The notes below the pieces were generated by a model. That model searched no databases and was not told the DNA's origin. It saw only the letters and a program-made list of their open reading frames with translations. A stretch of DNA of 64,000 nucleotides from Thermus islandicus DSM 21543 (GTDB taxonomy: Bacteria; Deinococcota; Deinococci; Deinococcales; Thermaceae). Position numbers and translations under genes: made by a program. Below, piece after piece: positions 44,016-53,095 of the stretch. The stretch is from contig NZ_ATXJ01000009.1 in assembly GCF_000421625.1 (NCBI RefSeq), forward strand, positions 1 to 64,000, written 5' to 3'. The first letter of the stretch is position 1; every line of letters starts with the position of its first letter.

Positions 44016-44405
44016 ATGGGTGCGGCCCACGAGCGCGAACTCTACGAGGCCTGGGTGGAGCTCCTTTCCTGGATGCGGGAGTACGCCCGAGAGAAGGGCG
44101 TGCGTTTTGAGAAGGAAGCCGATTTTCCGGACTTCATCTACCGCATGGAGAGGCCTTACGAGCTCCCCACCACCATCATGACCGCCTCCCTCTCCGACGG
44201 GCTCGGGGAGCCCTTCCTCTTGGCGGACGTCTCCCCCAGGCACGCCAGGCTCAAGCGCATCGGCCTCCGCCTGCCCCGGGCCCACATCCACCTCCACGCC
44301 CACTACGAGCCGGGGAAGGGCCTGGTGACGGGAAAAATCCCCCTTACCAAGGAGCGCTTCTTCGCCCTTGCCGACCGGGCCCGGAACGCCCTGGCCTTGG
44401 CCTAA
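44016..44405 (+). CDS. Hypothetical protein, 129 aa
   Basis: I do not recognise a family. It is a soluble, charged protein without signal peptide or membrane segment. The N-terminal half is rich in Glu, Arg and aromatic residues (ELYEAWVELLSWMREYAREKG). The second half has LPRAHIHLHAHYEPGKGLVTGKIPLTKERFFALADRARNAL, with four His in a short stretch that could bind metal. The gene has a clear leaderless promoter and codon use like its neighbours, so it is likely real. Confidence 0.7.
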   Translation: MGAAHERELYEAWVELLSWMREYAREKGVRFEKEADFPDFIYRMERPYELPTTIMTASLSDGLGEPFLLADVSPRHARLKRIGLRLPRAHIHLHAHYEPGKGLVTGKIPLTKERFFALADRARNALALA

Positions 44406-44440
44406 CCCGGCTCCTGGGGCTCGCCCGCAGGTCCTTAGGC

Positions 44441-45595
44441 TTAGCCCGCGGCCGCCAGGGGTTCAAGCGCCTCCCACAGGGCGAGCACTACCTGGTGGAG
44501 GAGGGGGAAGGCCTTAGGGGTGGGCCTTAGGCGCGTTCCCTCTACCTCAAGAAGCCCCTCCACCCCAAGCTCTCCGGCCTTGTCCTGAAGGAAGGGCCAG
44601 AGGGAAAGCCCCGTCCTCGCCTCCACCCCGGCCACGTCCACCCCTTCCCTAAGCCGGAGGCCCAGCATAAGGGCCTCCTTGGCGTGCTCCAAGGGGGGAA
44701 TGGCCTCTTCCTTGGGGGGCTCTCCTAAAAGCCAGCGGGGGAGGGGGGGGCTCCTGCGCCTCAGGGCGTAGGCGGGGCCTTTCCCCGGGTACTGTCCGGT
44801 GGCGGCGGGGCCCAGGGCGAGCCAGAAGCCGGCCCGCCAATAGACCAGGTTGTGCCGGGCCTCCGCTCCCGCTTTGGCGAAGTTGGAGACCTCATAGCGG
44901 AATAGCCCAGCCTCCCCCAGGATTTCCTCCGCCCGCTCCATGGCCCAGGCCTCCCGCTCGGGGTCTTCCTGTAGGCCCAGGAGGGCGAAAGGGGTGCCCT
45001 TTTCCACCTGCAGGGTGTAGGCGGAGAGGTGCCCTACCCCCAGCGAGGCCGCCTCCTTCAGGTCTTGTTCCACGTCTTGCATGGGGAGGCCAAGGATGAG
45101 GTCAAGGGAGACGCGGAACCCCGCTTCCAGGGCCAGCTCTACCGCCCGGAGCGCCCCTTTCCTTCCGTGGGCCCGCCCCAGGAACCTGAGAACCGGGTCC
45201 TGGAAGCTCTGCACCCCTAAGGAGAGGCGGTTCACCCCCAGCTCCTGGAGGAGCCCTAGCCTGGCCGGGGAGAGGGTGCCGGGGTTGGCCTCGAGGGTCA
45301 CCTCTGCCCCCGGCGCGAGCCCCCAGGGGAGGCTTTGGAAGAGGGCCACGAGTTCCCGGTCCTTCAGGTAGCTCGGGGTGCCCCCGCCCAGGTAGAGGGT
45401 GGTAAGGGGCCCGGGGAAGCGCTCGTGAAGGCGTTGGGCCTCCTCGCCAAGGCGCCTGAGGTAGGCCTCCACCCACCCCGGCCCCCGCCGGACCACGTGG
45501 AAGTCGCAGTAGGGGCACAAGGTGGGGCAGAAGGGAACATGGACGTAGAGGCTAGCCACCCCCTTATCCCTCAGGAGGGCTTCCGCCCGGGCCAT
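44441..45595 (-). CDS. hemW: Radical SAM HemW-like protein
   Basis: A 384-aa radical SAM protein. ATG 45595, preceded by GCAGGAG, gives LYVHVPFCPTLCPYCDFHV near the start; the CxxxCxxC cysteines hold the 4Fe-4S cluster. LYLGGGTPSYL, VTLEANPGTLSPARLGLLQELGVNRLSLGVQSFQD and LDLILGLPMQ follow in the usual order. The PYCDF form of the cluster motif is typical of HemW (heme chaperone) rather than of HemN. An old annotation would be oxygen-independent coproporphyrinogen oxidase. Confidence 0.88.
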   Translation of the reverse strand: MARAEALLRDKGVASLYVHVPFCPTLCPYCDFHVVRRGPGWVEAYLRRLGEEAQRLHERFPGPLTTLYLGGGTPSYLKDRELVALFQSLPWGLAPGAEVTLEANPGTLSPARLGLLQELGVNRLSLGVQSFQDPVLRFLGRAHGRKGALRAVELALEAGFRVSLDLILGLPMQDVEQDLKEAASLGVGHLSAYTLQVEKGTPFALLGLQEDPEREAWAMERAEEILGEAGLFRYEVSNFAKAGAEARHNLVYWRAGFWLALGPAATGQYPGKGPAYALRRRSPPLPRWLLGEPPKEEAIPPLEHAKEALMLGLRLREGVDVAGVEARTGLSLWPFLQDKAGELGVEGLLEVEGTRLRPTPKAFPLLHQVVLALWEALEPLAAAG

Positions 45596-45858
45596 GGCTC
45601 CTGCGGGGTTAGCTCCCCTTGTCCTGCCTTCCGTGTGGCCCCCTGTGTCCGCCTCCGCCATCGCCTCCTCCAAGATAGCGCCCCCGGTGGCTTGTAGCCC
45701 TGCTTACCCGGACTTCAGTGCTACCCCATGCCTCCTTACTTCCCAGGCGCATGGGCAGCCCTGAGCCGCGGCCCGGGGGGGTTGAAGCGGGCGCAGGCGC
45801 GGGCATGGTTGCGTACCTGGCTAGGGAGGTGGTAACCTGTCCCCTAAAGGAGGAGCCC
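45596..45858. promoter_or_regulatory. Divergent region between hemW and the cyclase gene
   Basis: Holds a moderate plus-strand promoter candidate, TTGCGT (45809-45814), 18 bp, TAACCT (45833-45838), and the strong ribosome binding site AAAGGAGG at 45846-45853. No gene is supported here. Confidence 0.35.
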
Positions 45859-46688
45859 ATGTGCGCCCCCCACGTGATGGAAACGGTAGCCCGGTCCATT
45901 TCCCGCCGCTCTTTTCTTGGGGCGGGTCTCGGCCTTTTGGCTGCTCAGGCCCTGGCCCAGCAGGAGGTACCGGGCAAGGCTTTCTCCCGGGCGGTGGACC
46001 TGACCCACGAGCTCTCCCCGGAGATTCCCCTCTTCCCTGGGGCCGAGCCCATGCGCATCACCACCCTGGTCACGGTGCGCAAGAACGGCTACTACGGGAA
46101 CCGCCTAGACCTCTGGGAGCACTCCGGCACCCACATGGACGCCCCGGCCCACTTCGTGGAGGGGGCCCCCACGGCGGAGAAGCTTCCCGTGAGCGCCCTC
46201 ATCGCCCCCCTGGCGGTGGTCCATATCCACGGGCGGGCGGCTAAGGATCCCGACACCCAGCTTTCCGTGGACGACATCCTGGCCTACGAGACGACATCCT
46301 GGCCTACGAAAGGCAGTACGGCCGCCTTCCCAAGGGGGCCTTCGTGGCCATGCACTCGGGTTGGGAGAGCCGGTGGCGGGACCCCAAGGCCTTCCTCAAC
46401 CAGGACGCCTCGGGGACCCTTCACTTTCCGGGCTTCTCTCCGGAGGCGGCGGCGTTTTTGGTGCGGGAGCGGGAGATCGTGGGGATCGGGGTGGATACCC
46501 TCTCCCTGGACTTTGGTCCCTCCAAGGACTTCAAGACCCACGTTACCGTTCTTGGGGCGGGGAAGTACGGCTTGGAGAACCTGGCCAACCTGGCTCAGGT
46601 ACCCCCTTCAGGCGCCCTCATCTTTGTGGGAGGCCCCAAGCACAAGGGCGCCTCGGGCGGGCCGGTGCGGGCGGTAGCCGTATGGTGA
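45859..46688 (+). pseudogene. Cyclase family hydrolase, broken by a 20-bp tandem duplication
   Basis: The gene starts at ATG 45859 after AAAGGAGG and encodes a twin-arginine signal (SRRSFLGAGLGLLAAQALAQ) and a metal-dependent cyclase/kynurenine-formamidase-type domain (DLTHELSPEIPLFPG, then WEHSGTHMDAPAHF, the zinc motif). At 46270-46309 a 20-bp unit is present twice in tandem, which shifts the frame by two. Beyond it the correct sequence continues in another frame (VAMHSGWESRWRDPKAFLNQ to GGPKHKGASGGPVRAVAVW, stop 46688). Removing one copy restores one uninterrupted frame of about 269 residues. As read, the frame runs on to about 46677 with an altered C-terminus lacking half the enzyme. Confidence 0.85.
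46270..46309 (+). repeat. Perfect 20-bp tandem duplication
   Basis: Copies at 46270-46289 and 46290-46309 are identical (each starts GACGACATCC). Twenty is not a multiple of three, so the unit causes the frameshift in the cyclase gene. Confidence 0.95.
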
Positions 46689-47251
46689 TCTCCTGGCTCC
46701 GGGTGCCGGAGGAGGGGGAGCTTTCCGAGGAGGTGCGGGCCCTCTTCGCCCGTTTCCGGGAGAAGACGGGCTTCGTGCCCAACGTGGCCCGGGCCTTTGC
46801 CCTGAGCCCCCGCTTTCTCCTCTGGTTCCAGTACTACGACACCCTGATGCGGGGAGAGGGTCTCCTGAGCCGGGAGGAGCGGGAGGCTATGGCGGTGGCC
46901 ATCAGCGGGGAGAACCGCTGCGAGTACTGCGTGGCGAGCCACAAGCGCTACCTAAAGGACCTGACGAACGACCCCATCCTTCCCGAGGTCCTGGCGGCGA
47001 ACCCTCGCCGGGCGGAGCTTCCTCCGAGGATGCGGGCCCTGGTGGACTTTGCGCTCAAGGTGACCCACCGCCACTACGAGATGACGGAGGAGGACCTGAG
47101 GCCGTTGAGGGAGGCGGGGCTTTCCGATGAGGCCATCCTGGAGGCTGCCGAGGTGGCCGCCATGTTCAACTTCACCAACCGGCTCCTCAACAGCCTTGGC
47201 TTCAAGCCCAACCCGGAGTACTACGGCGGCCTCTCTGAGCTATTGCGGTAG
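46682..47251 (+). CDS. AhpD-like peroxidase-related protein
   Basis: A 189-aa protein of the carboxymuconolactone decarboxylase/AhpD superfamily. The redox motif is ENRCEYCVASHKRYL (Glu, CxxC, His) at about 79-90. The N-terminal part (LFARFREKTGFVPNVARAFALSPRFLLWFQYYDTLM) and the C-terminal end NRLLNSLGFKPNPEYYG match the peroxidase-related subgroup of about 190 aa. ATG 46682 overlaps the intended stop of the cyclase gene, so the two were probably co-translated. Likely role: thiol-dependent peroxide reduction or a partner of the cyclase (inference). Confidence 0.82.
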   Translation: MVISWLRVPEEGELSEEVRALFARFREKTGFVPNVARAFALSPRFLLWFQYYDTLMRGEGLLSREEREAMAVAISGENRCEYCVASHKRYLKDLTNDPILPEVLAANPRRAELPPRMRALVDFALKVTHRHYEMTEEDLRPLREAGLSDEAILEAAEVAAMFNFTNRLLNSLGFKPNPEYYGGLSELLR

Positions 47252-47343
47252 GCGTGACCTTAACAGCTCGGTGGCCGAGAATAGGGATTCTGAACCCATA
47301 GTGGGGCCCTGGGGTTCGCTTGTGGGTGAAGCGGCAAGAGAGG

Positions 47344-47357
47344 GCCCTTTAAAGGGC
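47344..47357. terminator. 14-bp palindrome at the end of the urea operon
   Basis: GCCCTTTAAAGGGC is self-complementary and overlaps the ureD stop codon. With no loop it would form a weak RNA hairpin, so it may be either a terminator stem or a protein site. Confidence 0.35.
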
Positions 47358-48155
47358 GCTGCTATAACGCGTTACGTCTATGTCCGGGAGCCCCCTCAGC
47401 GCCCTTTCCCGACGCCAGACCTCTAGGGCCCTCCGGGTCACCTCTTTGTTCCCAATCCCTCTAAGAAAAGAGTGACTGAACGCGGTAGGCCCCACTCCTA
47501 GAAGCCCGTTCCCTGTTTCCTCAAAGAAAGGGCGGCTTTCCCAGTTCCAGAAACCGGCCACAAGGTAGGGGTAGCCCTCTAGAACCCCTGGGTGGTTTGG
47601 GCCGAGTTCTCCAGGAAAGAGCTCCAAGGCGTCCATATAAAAGGGAGTTTCGGCGTAAATTGCCGTTCGGGTGCGAATCCACTGAAACTTTCCCGCTTCT
47701 CCTCTAGCCAATCGCCCTAGGGCATACATTTCCATCCAGCAGAAAGACCCTTCCGCCCCCAAACTCACCTCCATCCTTTGGTCCAAGGCCGAGGCGGGGT
47801 GGGGAATGGTGAGGCCAGGATAGTACTCCAGAAAGCCTTCCACCCGAAAAAAAAGCCTCAAAACCACTGAACGATTTCCCCGCCCAGGCAGAACCTTGGT
47901 CGCTGACTGGTTGAGCAGGAATACCCTGGCCCCGGGATGAACATGAACCCGGATCTCCATCTGGTCCCCTCCCATGAGGCCAGGGCCAAGGGTCAAAAGC
48001 TGCAACACCAGGCCTTCCCCCAAGGGAAAGGGCCGCAGCACTTTGATGGCACCGCGGCTGTAAGCCCTATGTAGAAGGGTCCGGCCGCCGACAGCGATGA
48101 ACTCCAGGTCCAACCGGCTGACGAAAGCTGGTTGGGATGTTTCAGTCTCCTTCAA
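47349..48155 (-). CDS. ureD: Urease accessory protein UreD
   Basis: A 268-aa UreD (UreH in some organisms), the platform that binds apo-urease with UreF and UreG during nickel insertion. I place the start at TTG 48155, which has GGGAGG 6 bp upstream and overlaps the end of ureG by 14 bp. UreD landmarks: [31 protein letters not shown]-type stretch ([14 protein letters not shown]), [23 protein letters not shown] and [17 protein letters not shown]. It is the last gene of the operon and noticeably AT-rich for this genome. Confidence 0.88.
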   Translation of the reverse strand: MKETETSQPAFVSRLDLEFIAVGGRTLLHRAYSRGAIKVLRPFPLGEGLVLQLLTLGPGLMGGDQMEIRVHVHPGARVFLLNQSATKVLPGRGNRSVVLRLFFRVEGFLEYYPGLTIPHPASALDQRMEVSLGAEGSFCWMEMYALGRLARGEAGKFQWIRTRTAIYAETPFYMDALELFPGELGPNHPGVLEGYPYLVAGFWNWESRPFFEETGNGLLGVGPTAFSHSFLRGIGNKEVTRRALEVWRRERALRGLPDIDVTRYSSAL

Positions 48156-48750
48156 AGAGGACCTCCCGTCGGATCCACTCCACCACGCGATCCAGTCCCT
48201 CCCCCGTCTTGAGGTTGGTAAATACCCAAGGACGTGAACCGCGTTGGAACCGGGTATCCCGTTCCATGACCCCAAGGTCGGCTCCAACCAAAGGGGCAAG
48301 ATCGATTTTGTTGATCACCAGGAGATGGCTTTTTTGAATACCCGGGCCTCCCTTGCGGGGAATTTTGTCCCCTGCGGCCACATCAATTACATAAATCCAT
48401 ACGTCCACCAGTTCCGGGCTAAAGGAAGCAGCGAGATTATCTCCCCCTGATTCCAAAAAAAGGATGTCCAGATCGGGGAAGCGGGCCAGCATAGCTTCCA
48501 CCGCTTCCTGGTTGGCTGCAGGGTCTTCGCGAATGGCCGTATGAGGGCATCCTCCCGTCCTCACCCCTGCGATCCGCTCGGGGGGAAGGGCCCCCGAGCG
48601 TACAAGGAATTCTGCGTCCTCATAGGTGTAAATGTCGTTGGTGATCACCGCAAGGTTATAGCGGTCCCGCATGGCTTTGGCCAACCGATCGATCAGGGCG
48701 GTTTTTCCTGAGCCGACAGGCCCGGCCACGCCGATTTTTACCGGTTTCAC
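48142..48750 (-). CDS. ureG: Urease accessory GTPase UreG
   Basis: A 202-aa GTPase that powers nickel delivery to urease. GTG 48750, after GGGAGGGGG, is preferred over an in-frame GTG at 48786 that lies inside ureF. Motifs: [15 protein letters not shown] (P-loop, about 5-19), [35 protein letters not shown] (the CPH metal-binding motif), [23 protein letters not shown] and [17 protein letters not shown]. Confidence 0.93.
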   Translation of the reverse strand: MKPVKIGVAGPVGSGKTALIDRLAKAMRDRYNLAVITNDIYTYEDAEFLVRSGALPPERIAGVRTGGCPHTAIREDPAANQEAVEAMLARFPDLDILFLESGGDNLAASFSPELVDVWIYVIDVAAGDKIPRKGGPGIQKSHLLVINKIDLAPLVGADLGVMERDTRFQRGSRPWVFTNLKTGEGLDRVVEWIRREVLFEGD

Positions 48751-48761
48751 AATCCCCCTCC

Positions 48762-49415
48762 CTAGCTCTGAAACAGCCTGGTCCACAGGAAGTCCTGTTG
48801 ATGTGCCCTCAGGTCCCAGGCGGGCGTAGCGGCAAACAACGCCTCATCGGGGTTGCAGAGCACCTCTTGCACCGTTTTTGCCATAAAAGGGTGAAGGAAG
48901 CAAAGCATGCGTTGGGCCCGCTCAGGTCCCAACGCCAGCACCCGGGTTCCGGCCATAAGCAGAGCTTGTACGGAAGCGTGAAGGAAGGCCAGGGCCAGAG
49001 GTTCCCGCTCAAGCCCCAGCATCTTTCCTGCAATACCCCAAGCCACTGCTTGATGCCCTTCCCGCAGGGGTGGCCAAGGAAGGCTGGGATATAGGCGGCC
49101 TAGAAGGGCCAGAATACGCTTTCCTACCTGCAGGCTGGCCTCCCTGGGCCCCCGTACCGGTTTCCATGCGGTAAGCAGGGCGTTAAGCCGCTGCAGGGCC
49201 TCGAGGTCTGGACTTTTCTCAAAGGCCAGCACCAAGGCGGCTAGGTCCAAATGAAGCTGCCCAAGCCGAAGATCGGCGAGGATCAGATCGGGTATCCTTT
49301 CAGGATCTAATCCCATGGCCGCGTAAGATTCCAAGCCGTAAGAGTGTACGAAGCTTCCCACCGGGAAGGCCGAATCAGCCAGTTGGAAAAGCCTGAGTAG
49401 GGTTACTTCCTTCAT
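48762..49415 (-). CDS. ureF: Urease accessory protein UreF
   Basis: A 217-aa helical protein that activates UreG and binds UreD. It begins [27 protein letters not shown], the classic UreF N-terminus, and has [15 protein letters not shown] and a middle stretch [13 protein letters not shown]. It lies 6 bp after ureE and 11 bp before the chosen ureG start. Confidence 0.92.
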   Translation of the reverse strand: MKEVTLLRLFQLADSAFPVGSFVHSYGLESYAAMGLDPERIPDLILADLRLGQLHLDLAALVLAFEKSPDLEALQRLNALLTAWKPVRGPREASLQVGKRILALLGRLYPSLPWPPLREGHQAVAWGIAGKMLGLEREPLALAFLHASVQALLMAGTRVLALGPERAQRMLCFLHPFMAKTVQEVLCNPDEALFAATPAWDLRAHQQDFLWTRLFQS

Positions 49416-49421
49416 GGAGCG

Positions 49422-49871
49422 CTAGTGGCTATGCCCAGGCAAAGGGGTCTTGGCGAAGGAGCGCGTTTCCCTAGCCATCACAAAGCCAAGGTTCCTTAGC
49501 CGTTCTTCCAAAGCGGCATCGTAGAGGATCGCAATCCCCTCACCTGAAAGGTCTATGGGGCGGTGAAGATTGCCGATGAGGTGGCCCACTTGAGCTGCTT
49601 CCTGGAGACTCCTGGGATAAATGACGAGAACCTCCTCCGGAGCTGCTACTACCCGGTAGGCCACACCCTCTACCACACAGAGAATCTGTCCTGGTTGAAG
49701 CACGGTTCCTGTAGGCAGGGCCAGGTGAAGGACGAGGCCGGTTGGGGTTTGCAAGCGCCGGCGCACCTGGGTGCGCTCCTCCGAAGTCATGGGCAAGTCC
49801 ACCACTTGTAAACCCTCCGGGATCTTCCCCTCCATCCTCCAAATGTGGGTCACCACGTAGGTTTTGATCAT
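49422..49871 (-). CDS. ureE: Urease accessory protein UreE (nickel chaperone)
   Basis: A 149-aa nickel metallochaperone with an N-terminal peptide-binding domain and a C-terminal metal domain (about 75-149). AAQVGHLIGNLHRPIDLSGEGIAILYD contains the central His ligands. The C-terminus ends PGHSH, only two His, instead of the long His tail of some UreE proteins, so it probably delivers rather than stores nickel. Confidence 0.88.
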   Translation of the reverse strand: MIKTYVVTHIWRMEGKIPEGLQVVDLPMTSEERTQVRRRLQTPTGLVLHLALPTGTVLQPGQILCVVEGVAYRVVAAPEEVLVIYPRSLQEAAQVGHLIGNLHRPIDLSGEGIAILYDAALEERLRNLGFVMARETRSFAKTPLPGHSH

Positions 49872-49878
49872 GGTCTTT

Positions 49879-51588
49879 CTAGAAAAGGAAGTATCTTTGG
49901 GCCAAAGGTAGAACCTGGGCCGGTTTGCTGGTTATCTCCTCTCCATCTACCGTAACCCTGTAGGTCTCCGGGTCCACCTCCACCCTGGGCAAGGCATCAT
50001 TGAGCCGCATGTCCTTTTTGGTAAGCCCCCGGGTTCGCCGTACTGGGAGCAGAAGACGGCGCAGCCCGGCCGGAAGCTCCCCCTTCTCTAGGGCGGCCTG
50101 GGAGACAAAGGTAAAGGAGACACGCGTTAGCGCCTCGCCTAAAGCAGCGAACATAGGCCGATAGCGGACAGGCTGAGGGGTGGGAATGGAGGCGTTGGGG
50201 TCGCCCATGGGTGCAGCAACGATAAAGCCGGCTTTGAGAACCAGATCGGGCTTAACCCCGAAGAAAGCTGGATGCCATAGGACCAGGTCTGCGTACTTTC
50301 CGGGTTCTATGGACCCCACATACTCCGCAATCCCGTGGGCGATGGCGGGGTTGATGGTATACTTAGCCAGGTACCGCCGAATGCGGAAGTTGTCGTTTCT
50401 TGCGCTGTCTTGGGGTAGCGGGCCCCGTTCTTCTTTCATCTTATGAGCTGTCTGCCAGGTCCTTAAGATCACCTCCCCCACGCGTCCCATGGCCTGGGAA
50501 TCGCTCGTCATCATGCTGATGGCTCCTAGGTCATGGAGGACATCCTCCGCTGCCATCGTCTCGGGACGGATGCGGGACTCTGCGAAGGCCACGTCTTCGG
50601 GAATGTTGGCGCTGAGATGGTGGCACACCATCAGCATGTCCAGGTGTTCGTCCAGGGTATTCACCGTGTAAGGCATGGTGGGGTTGGTGCTAGAGGGGAG
50701 CACATTGGGGTAACCTACTACCTTGAGGATGTCCGGGGCATGCCCTCCTCCGGCCCCCTCCGAGTGAAAGGTGTGGATGGTTCGCCCCTTGAAGGCCGCC
50801 AGCGTATCTTCCACAAAACCGCTCTCGTTCAGAGTGTCTGTGTGAATGGCCACCTGCACATCGTAGGCCTCGGCCACGGTCAAGGCGGTGTCGATAACGG
50901 CGGGGGTAGCCCCCCAGTCCTCGTGAACCTTAAGCCCGATCGCCCCGGCCAGGATCTGTTCCTCTAACGCCTGGGGCGAGGAAGCGTTCCCCTTCCCCAG
51001 TAACCCGAAGTTGAGGGGTAACCCCTCGAGGGCCTCCAGCATCCGGTGGATATACCAAGGGCCCGGGGTACAGGTGGTGGCCTTGGTTCCTTCGGCCGGT
51101 CCGGTCCCTCCCCCGATCATGGTGGTTATGCCGCTAAAGAGGGCCTCCCAAGCTTGCTGGGGGGAGATGAAGTGGATATGGACATCAAGGCCTCCGGGGG
51201 TGAGGATCCGACCTTCGCCCGAGATGATCTCTGTGCCTGGACCGATTTCCAGGCCAGGTGTAACGTTGTCCATGATGTCCGGATTGCCTGCCTTGCCCAA
51301 AGCCACGATGCGGCCGTCCCGAATGCCTACATCCGCCTTGACCACGCCCCACCAGTCCAGGACCACGGCATTGGTAATCACCAGATCCGGGGCCCCCTCT
51401 GACCGACTCCTTTGGGACTGGGCCATCCCGTCCCGGACGCTTTTCCCACCCCCGAAAACGGCCTCTTCCCCCGGGGGTAGGGTCCAATCCTCTTCTATCT
51501 CTAAGAGGAGATTGGTATCGGCCAGGCGGATCCGATCCCCTACTGTGGGTCCATAAAGGCGGGCACGAGCTTCCCGGGAAAGCCTCAT
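49879..51588 (-). CDS. ureC: Urease alpha subunit
   Basis: The 569-aa catalytic subunit, full length for the family. Active-site motifs: [13 protein letters not shown] (two nickel His), [15 protein letters not shown] (carbamylated Lys), [26 protein letters not shown], the flap MLMVCHHLS (Cys-His-His) and [13 protein letters not shown]. Together with UreA and UreB it hydrolyses urea to ammonia and carbamate in the cytoplasm. It overlaps ureB by 4 bp. All residues needed for catalysis appear to be present. Confidence 0.96.
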   Translation of the reverse strand: MRLSREARARLYGPTVGDRIRLADTNLLLEIEEDWTLPPGEEAVFGGGKSVRDGMAQSQRSRSEGAPDLVITNAVVLDWWGVVKADVGIRDGRIVALGKAGNPDIMDNVTPGLEIGPGTEIISGEGRILTPGGLDVHIHFISPQQAWEALFSGITTMIGGGTGPAEGTKATTCTPGPWYIHRMLEALEGLPLNFGLLGKGNASSPQALEEQILAGAIGLKVHEDWGATPAVIDTALTVAEAYDVQVAIHTDTLNESGFVEDTLAAFKGRTIHTFHSEGAGGGHAPDILKVVGYPNVLPSSTNPTMPYTVNTLDEHLDMLMVCHHLSANIPEDVAFAESRIRPETMAAEDVLHDLGAISMMTSDSQAMGRVGEVILRTWQTAHKMKEERGPLPQDSARNDNFRIRRYLAKYTINPAIAHGIAEYVGSIEPGKYADLVLWHPAFFGVKPDLVLKAGFIVAAPMGDPNASIPTPQPVRYRPMFAALGEALTRVSFTFVSQAALEKGELPAGLRRLLLPVRRTRGLTKKDMRLNDALPRVEVDPETYRVTVDGEEITSKPAQVLPLAQRYFLF

Positions 51589-51941
51589 AGGAATCCCCTT
51601 TCCCGGGCGAGGCGGAGTGCCTCCTCCCGCTTTTCCTCCAGAGAGCCCATGACCAAGCCGTTCATGCCGTAGACCTTCCTAAGACCCCCGATCTCTACGA
51701 GCTCCACTACCTTGGTTTCCCCAGGCTCAAATCGCACGGCCGTTCCAGCAGGGATGTTAAGGCGGAACCCGTAAGCTTTTTCCCGGTCAAAGCGAAGGGC
51801 GCGGTTGACCTCAAAGAAATGGGCGTGGGAGCCCACCTGAACAGGACGGTCCCCAGTATTGGCCACCTCGAGGCAGACCGTAGTGCGGCTAGGATTAAGC
51901 TCCACCTCTCCCGGCTCGGTAAGCATTTCCCCAGGAATCAT
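51585..51941 (-). CDS. ureB: Urease beta subunit
   Basis: A 118-aa structural subunit. ATG 51941 has GAGAGGAGGTGG upstream and gives the standard start [19 protein letters not shown]. Further landmarks: [27 protein letters not shown] and [32 protein letters not shown]. It overlaps the nickel-permease gene (4 bp) and ureC (4 bp). Confidence 0.95.
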   Translation of the reverse strand: MIPGEMLTEPGEVELNPSRTTVCLEVANTGDRPVQVGSHAHFFEVNRALRFDREKAYGFRLNIPAGTAVRFEPGETKVVELVEIGGLRKVYGMNGLVMGSLEEKREEALRLARERGFL

Positions 51942-52573
51942 GATCCACCTCCTCTCAGGATCTCCCAAAAAAGCACCCCTGAGGCCAGCAATCCGAAAAG
52001 GGCTGTAGCCGCAGTTCCGTACCACTGAAGGCGTCGTACCCGCGAAGCCGCCCAAAGAAAGGGGAGGCCCACTGCGAGGCTCATGAGAAACATGCCCAAA
52101 AAAGCGCCTGTGCCGTAGACGACCACGTACCCAAGGGCTTGTAGAGGGTAGGTGAGTTGGCTGGAGGCCAAGAGTACCAAAGCAGCGGATCCGGACAAGC
52201 CGTGGAGAACACCCCAAAGGAAGGGGTTGCGCAGAGGGGAGCGGCTCCGGTACCGCAGACCCATCGTGCGCCGAACCCGGAGACCTAAGAGGGTGCTAAG
52301 CCCCAGCCAAGTCAAGGCAAGCGCCACTGCCAGCTCGGTGAGGAAGCCAAAAGCAGCAGGAAGCCGGAGGCCCAAGGCCAAGGCCACCCCCGCCACTGCC
52401 GCCAGGGTAAACAGGTGTCCCAAACCCCACAGGGCACCTGCCAGGGCTGCCTTAAGGGGGCGGCCTGAGGTCAAAACAAGGTTGCTTACCGCAGCCAAAT
52501 GGTCGGGCTCCAGAGCATGGCGTAACCCCAGTAGAAACCCTACCAGCCAAAGGGTCAGACCGGGGGCGCTCAC
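51938..52573 (-). CDS. ureH: Nickel permease of the NiCoT/UreH type
   Basis: A 211-aa membrane protein with about six segments. GTG 52573 is preferred because AAGGAGGTGA lies just before it. The nickel signature [11 protein letters not shown] (HX4DH) is at about 17-27 in the first segment, and [19 protein letters not shown] is a second conserved loop. It imports or supplies Ni2+ for urease. Its place between ureA and ureB is unusual, since these two subunit genes are normally adjacent. Confidence 0.85.
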   Translation of the reverse strand: MSAPGLTLWLVGFLLGLRHALEPDHLAAVSNLVLTSGRPLKAALAGALWGLGHLFTLAAVAGVALALGLRLPAAFGFLTELAVALALTWLGLSTLLGLRVRRTMGLRYRSRSPLRNPFLWGVLHGLSGSAALVLLASSQLTYPLQALGYVVVYGTGAFLGMFLMSLAVGLPFLWAASRVRRLQWYGTAATALFGLLASGVLFWEILRGGGS

Positions 52574-52577
52574 GGGT

Positions 52578-52682
52578 TCACCTCCTTCCCTTGGGCAGAT
52601 GGCCCTGCTCAACTAGGGTGGCCAAGACGTCTAAGATGGCCCGGGCTGCGGGGAATGTGGGAAGAAAGACTCGCATATTCAT
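52578..52682 (-). CDS. Small ORF, 34 aa, before the nickel permease
   Basis: Reads MNMRVFLPTFPAARAILDVL... and ends ...HLPKGRR, with the stop (TGA) inside the ribosome binding site of the nickel permease. That arrangement would allow translational coupling. No family recognised. It may be a leader peptide, a gene remnant or chance; its predicted product is half hydrophobic, half polar. Confidence 0.3.
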   Translation of the reverse strand: MNMRVFLPTFPAARAILDVLATLVEQGHLPKGRR

Positions 52683-52709
52683 ACCACCCCGCGGGTGCAG
52701 GCCCGCATG

Positions 52710-52742
52710 GGGCCCTGGTGGAAAGTCTCCGCAAGGTTTTTG
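52710..52742 (+). repeat. 33-nt dispersed repeat, copy 2
   Basis: Matches 38956-38988 at 30 of 33 positions in the same orientation. Here it lies between ureA and the nickel permease, in DNA that is otherwise unrelated to copy 1. Confidence 0.6.
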
Positions 52743-52784
52743 GAGCCTGGGAGCGCAGTAGCCAAAAGCAAAGGGTATCCCTCC

Positions 52785-53087
52785 CTACCGAATGGGCTTA
52801 TGGATCGTTACCAACTTGGTCCCGTCAGGAAAGGTACCTTCTACTTGGATTTCTTCTAACATATCTGCTACCCCCTCCATCACATCCTCCCGTTTCAGTA
52901 CCTGGGCTCCCAAGTCCATTAGCTCCGCCACGCTTTTGCCCTCGCGAATGCCCTCCAGTACCTCCGCTGTGATCAAGGCCACCGCCTCGGGGTAGTTCAA
53001 CTTGAGCCCCCGGGCAAGGCGGCGTCGGGCTACCTCAGCGGCCAGGAAGATGAGGAGCTTATCGATCTCACGTTCGGTTAACCGCAT
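52785..53087 (-). CDS. ureA: Urease gamma subunit
   Basis: A 100-aa structural subunit, full length. It begins [60 protein letters not shown] and ends with [19 protein letters not shown], all typical. It follows urtE by 8 bp, so it is read from the urtA promoter. Confidence 0.96.
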   Translation of the reverse strand: MRLTEREIDKLLIFLAAEVARRRLARGLKLNYPEAVALITAEVLEGIREGKSVAELMDLGAQVLKREDVMEGVADMLEEIQVEGTFPDGTKLVTIHKPIR

Positions 53088-53095
53088 GGCGCCCC

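Larger units (their letters stand above)
52574..52784 (-). other. Insertion between ureA and the rest of the urease genes
   Basis: A 211-bp spacer within an otherwise gapless operon. It holds a 34-codon ORF (52578-52682), copy 2 of the 33-nt repeat (52710-52742) and the ribosome binding site of the nickel permease. It probably marks a past rearrangement, or holds a regulatory leader for the nickel gene. Confidence 0.5.

Noticed and set aside
47255-47340. tRNA-like or small RNA gene between the AhpD-like gene and ureD
   Set aside because: Short palindromes are present but no cloverleaf, anticodon arm or CCA end could be drawn.
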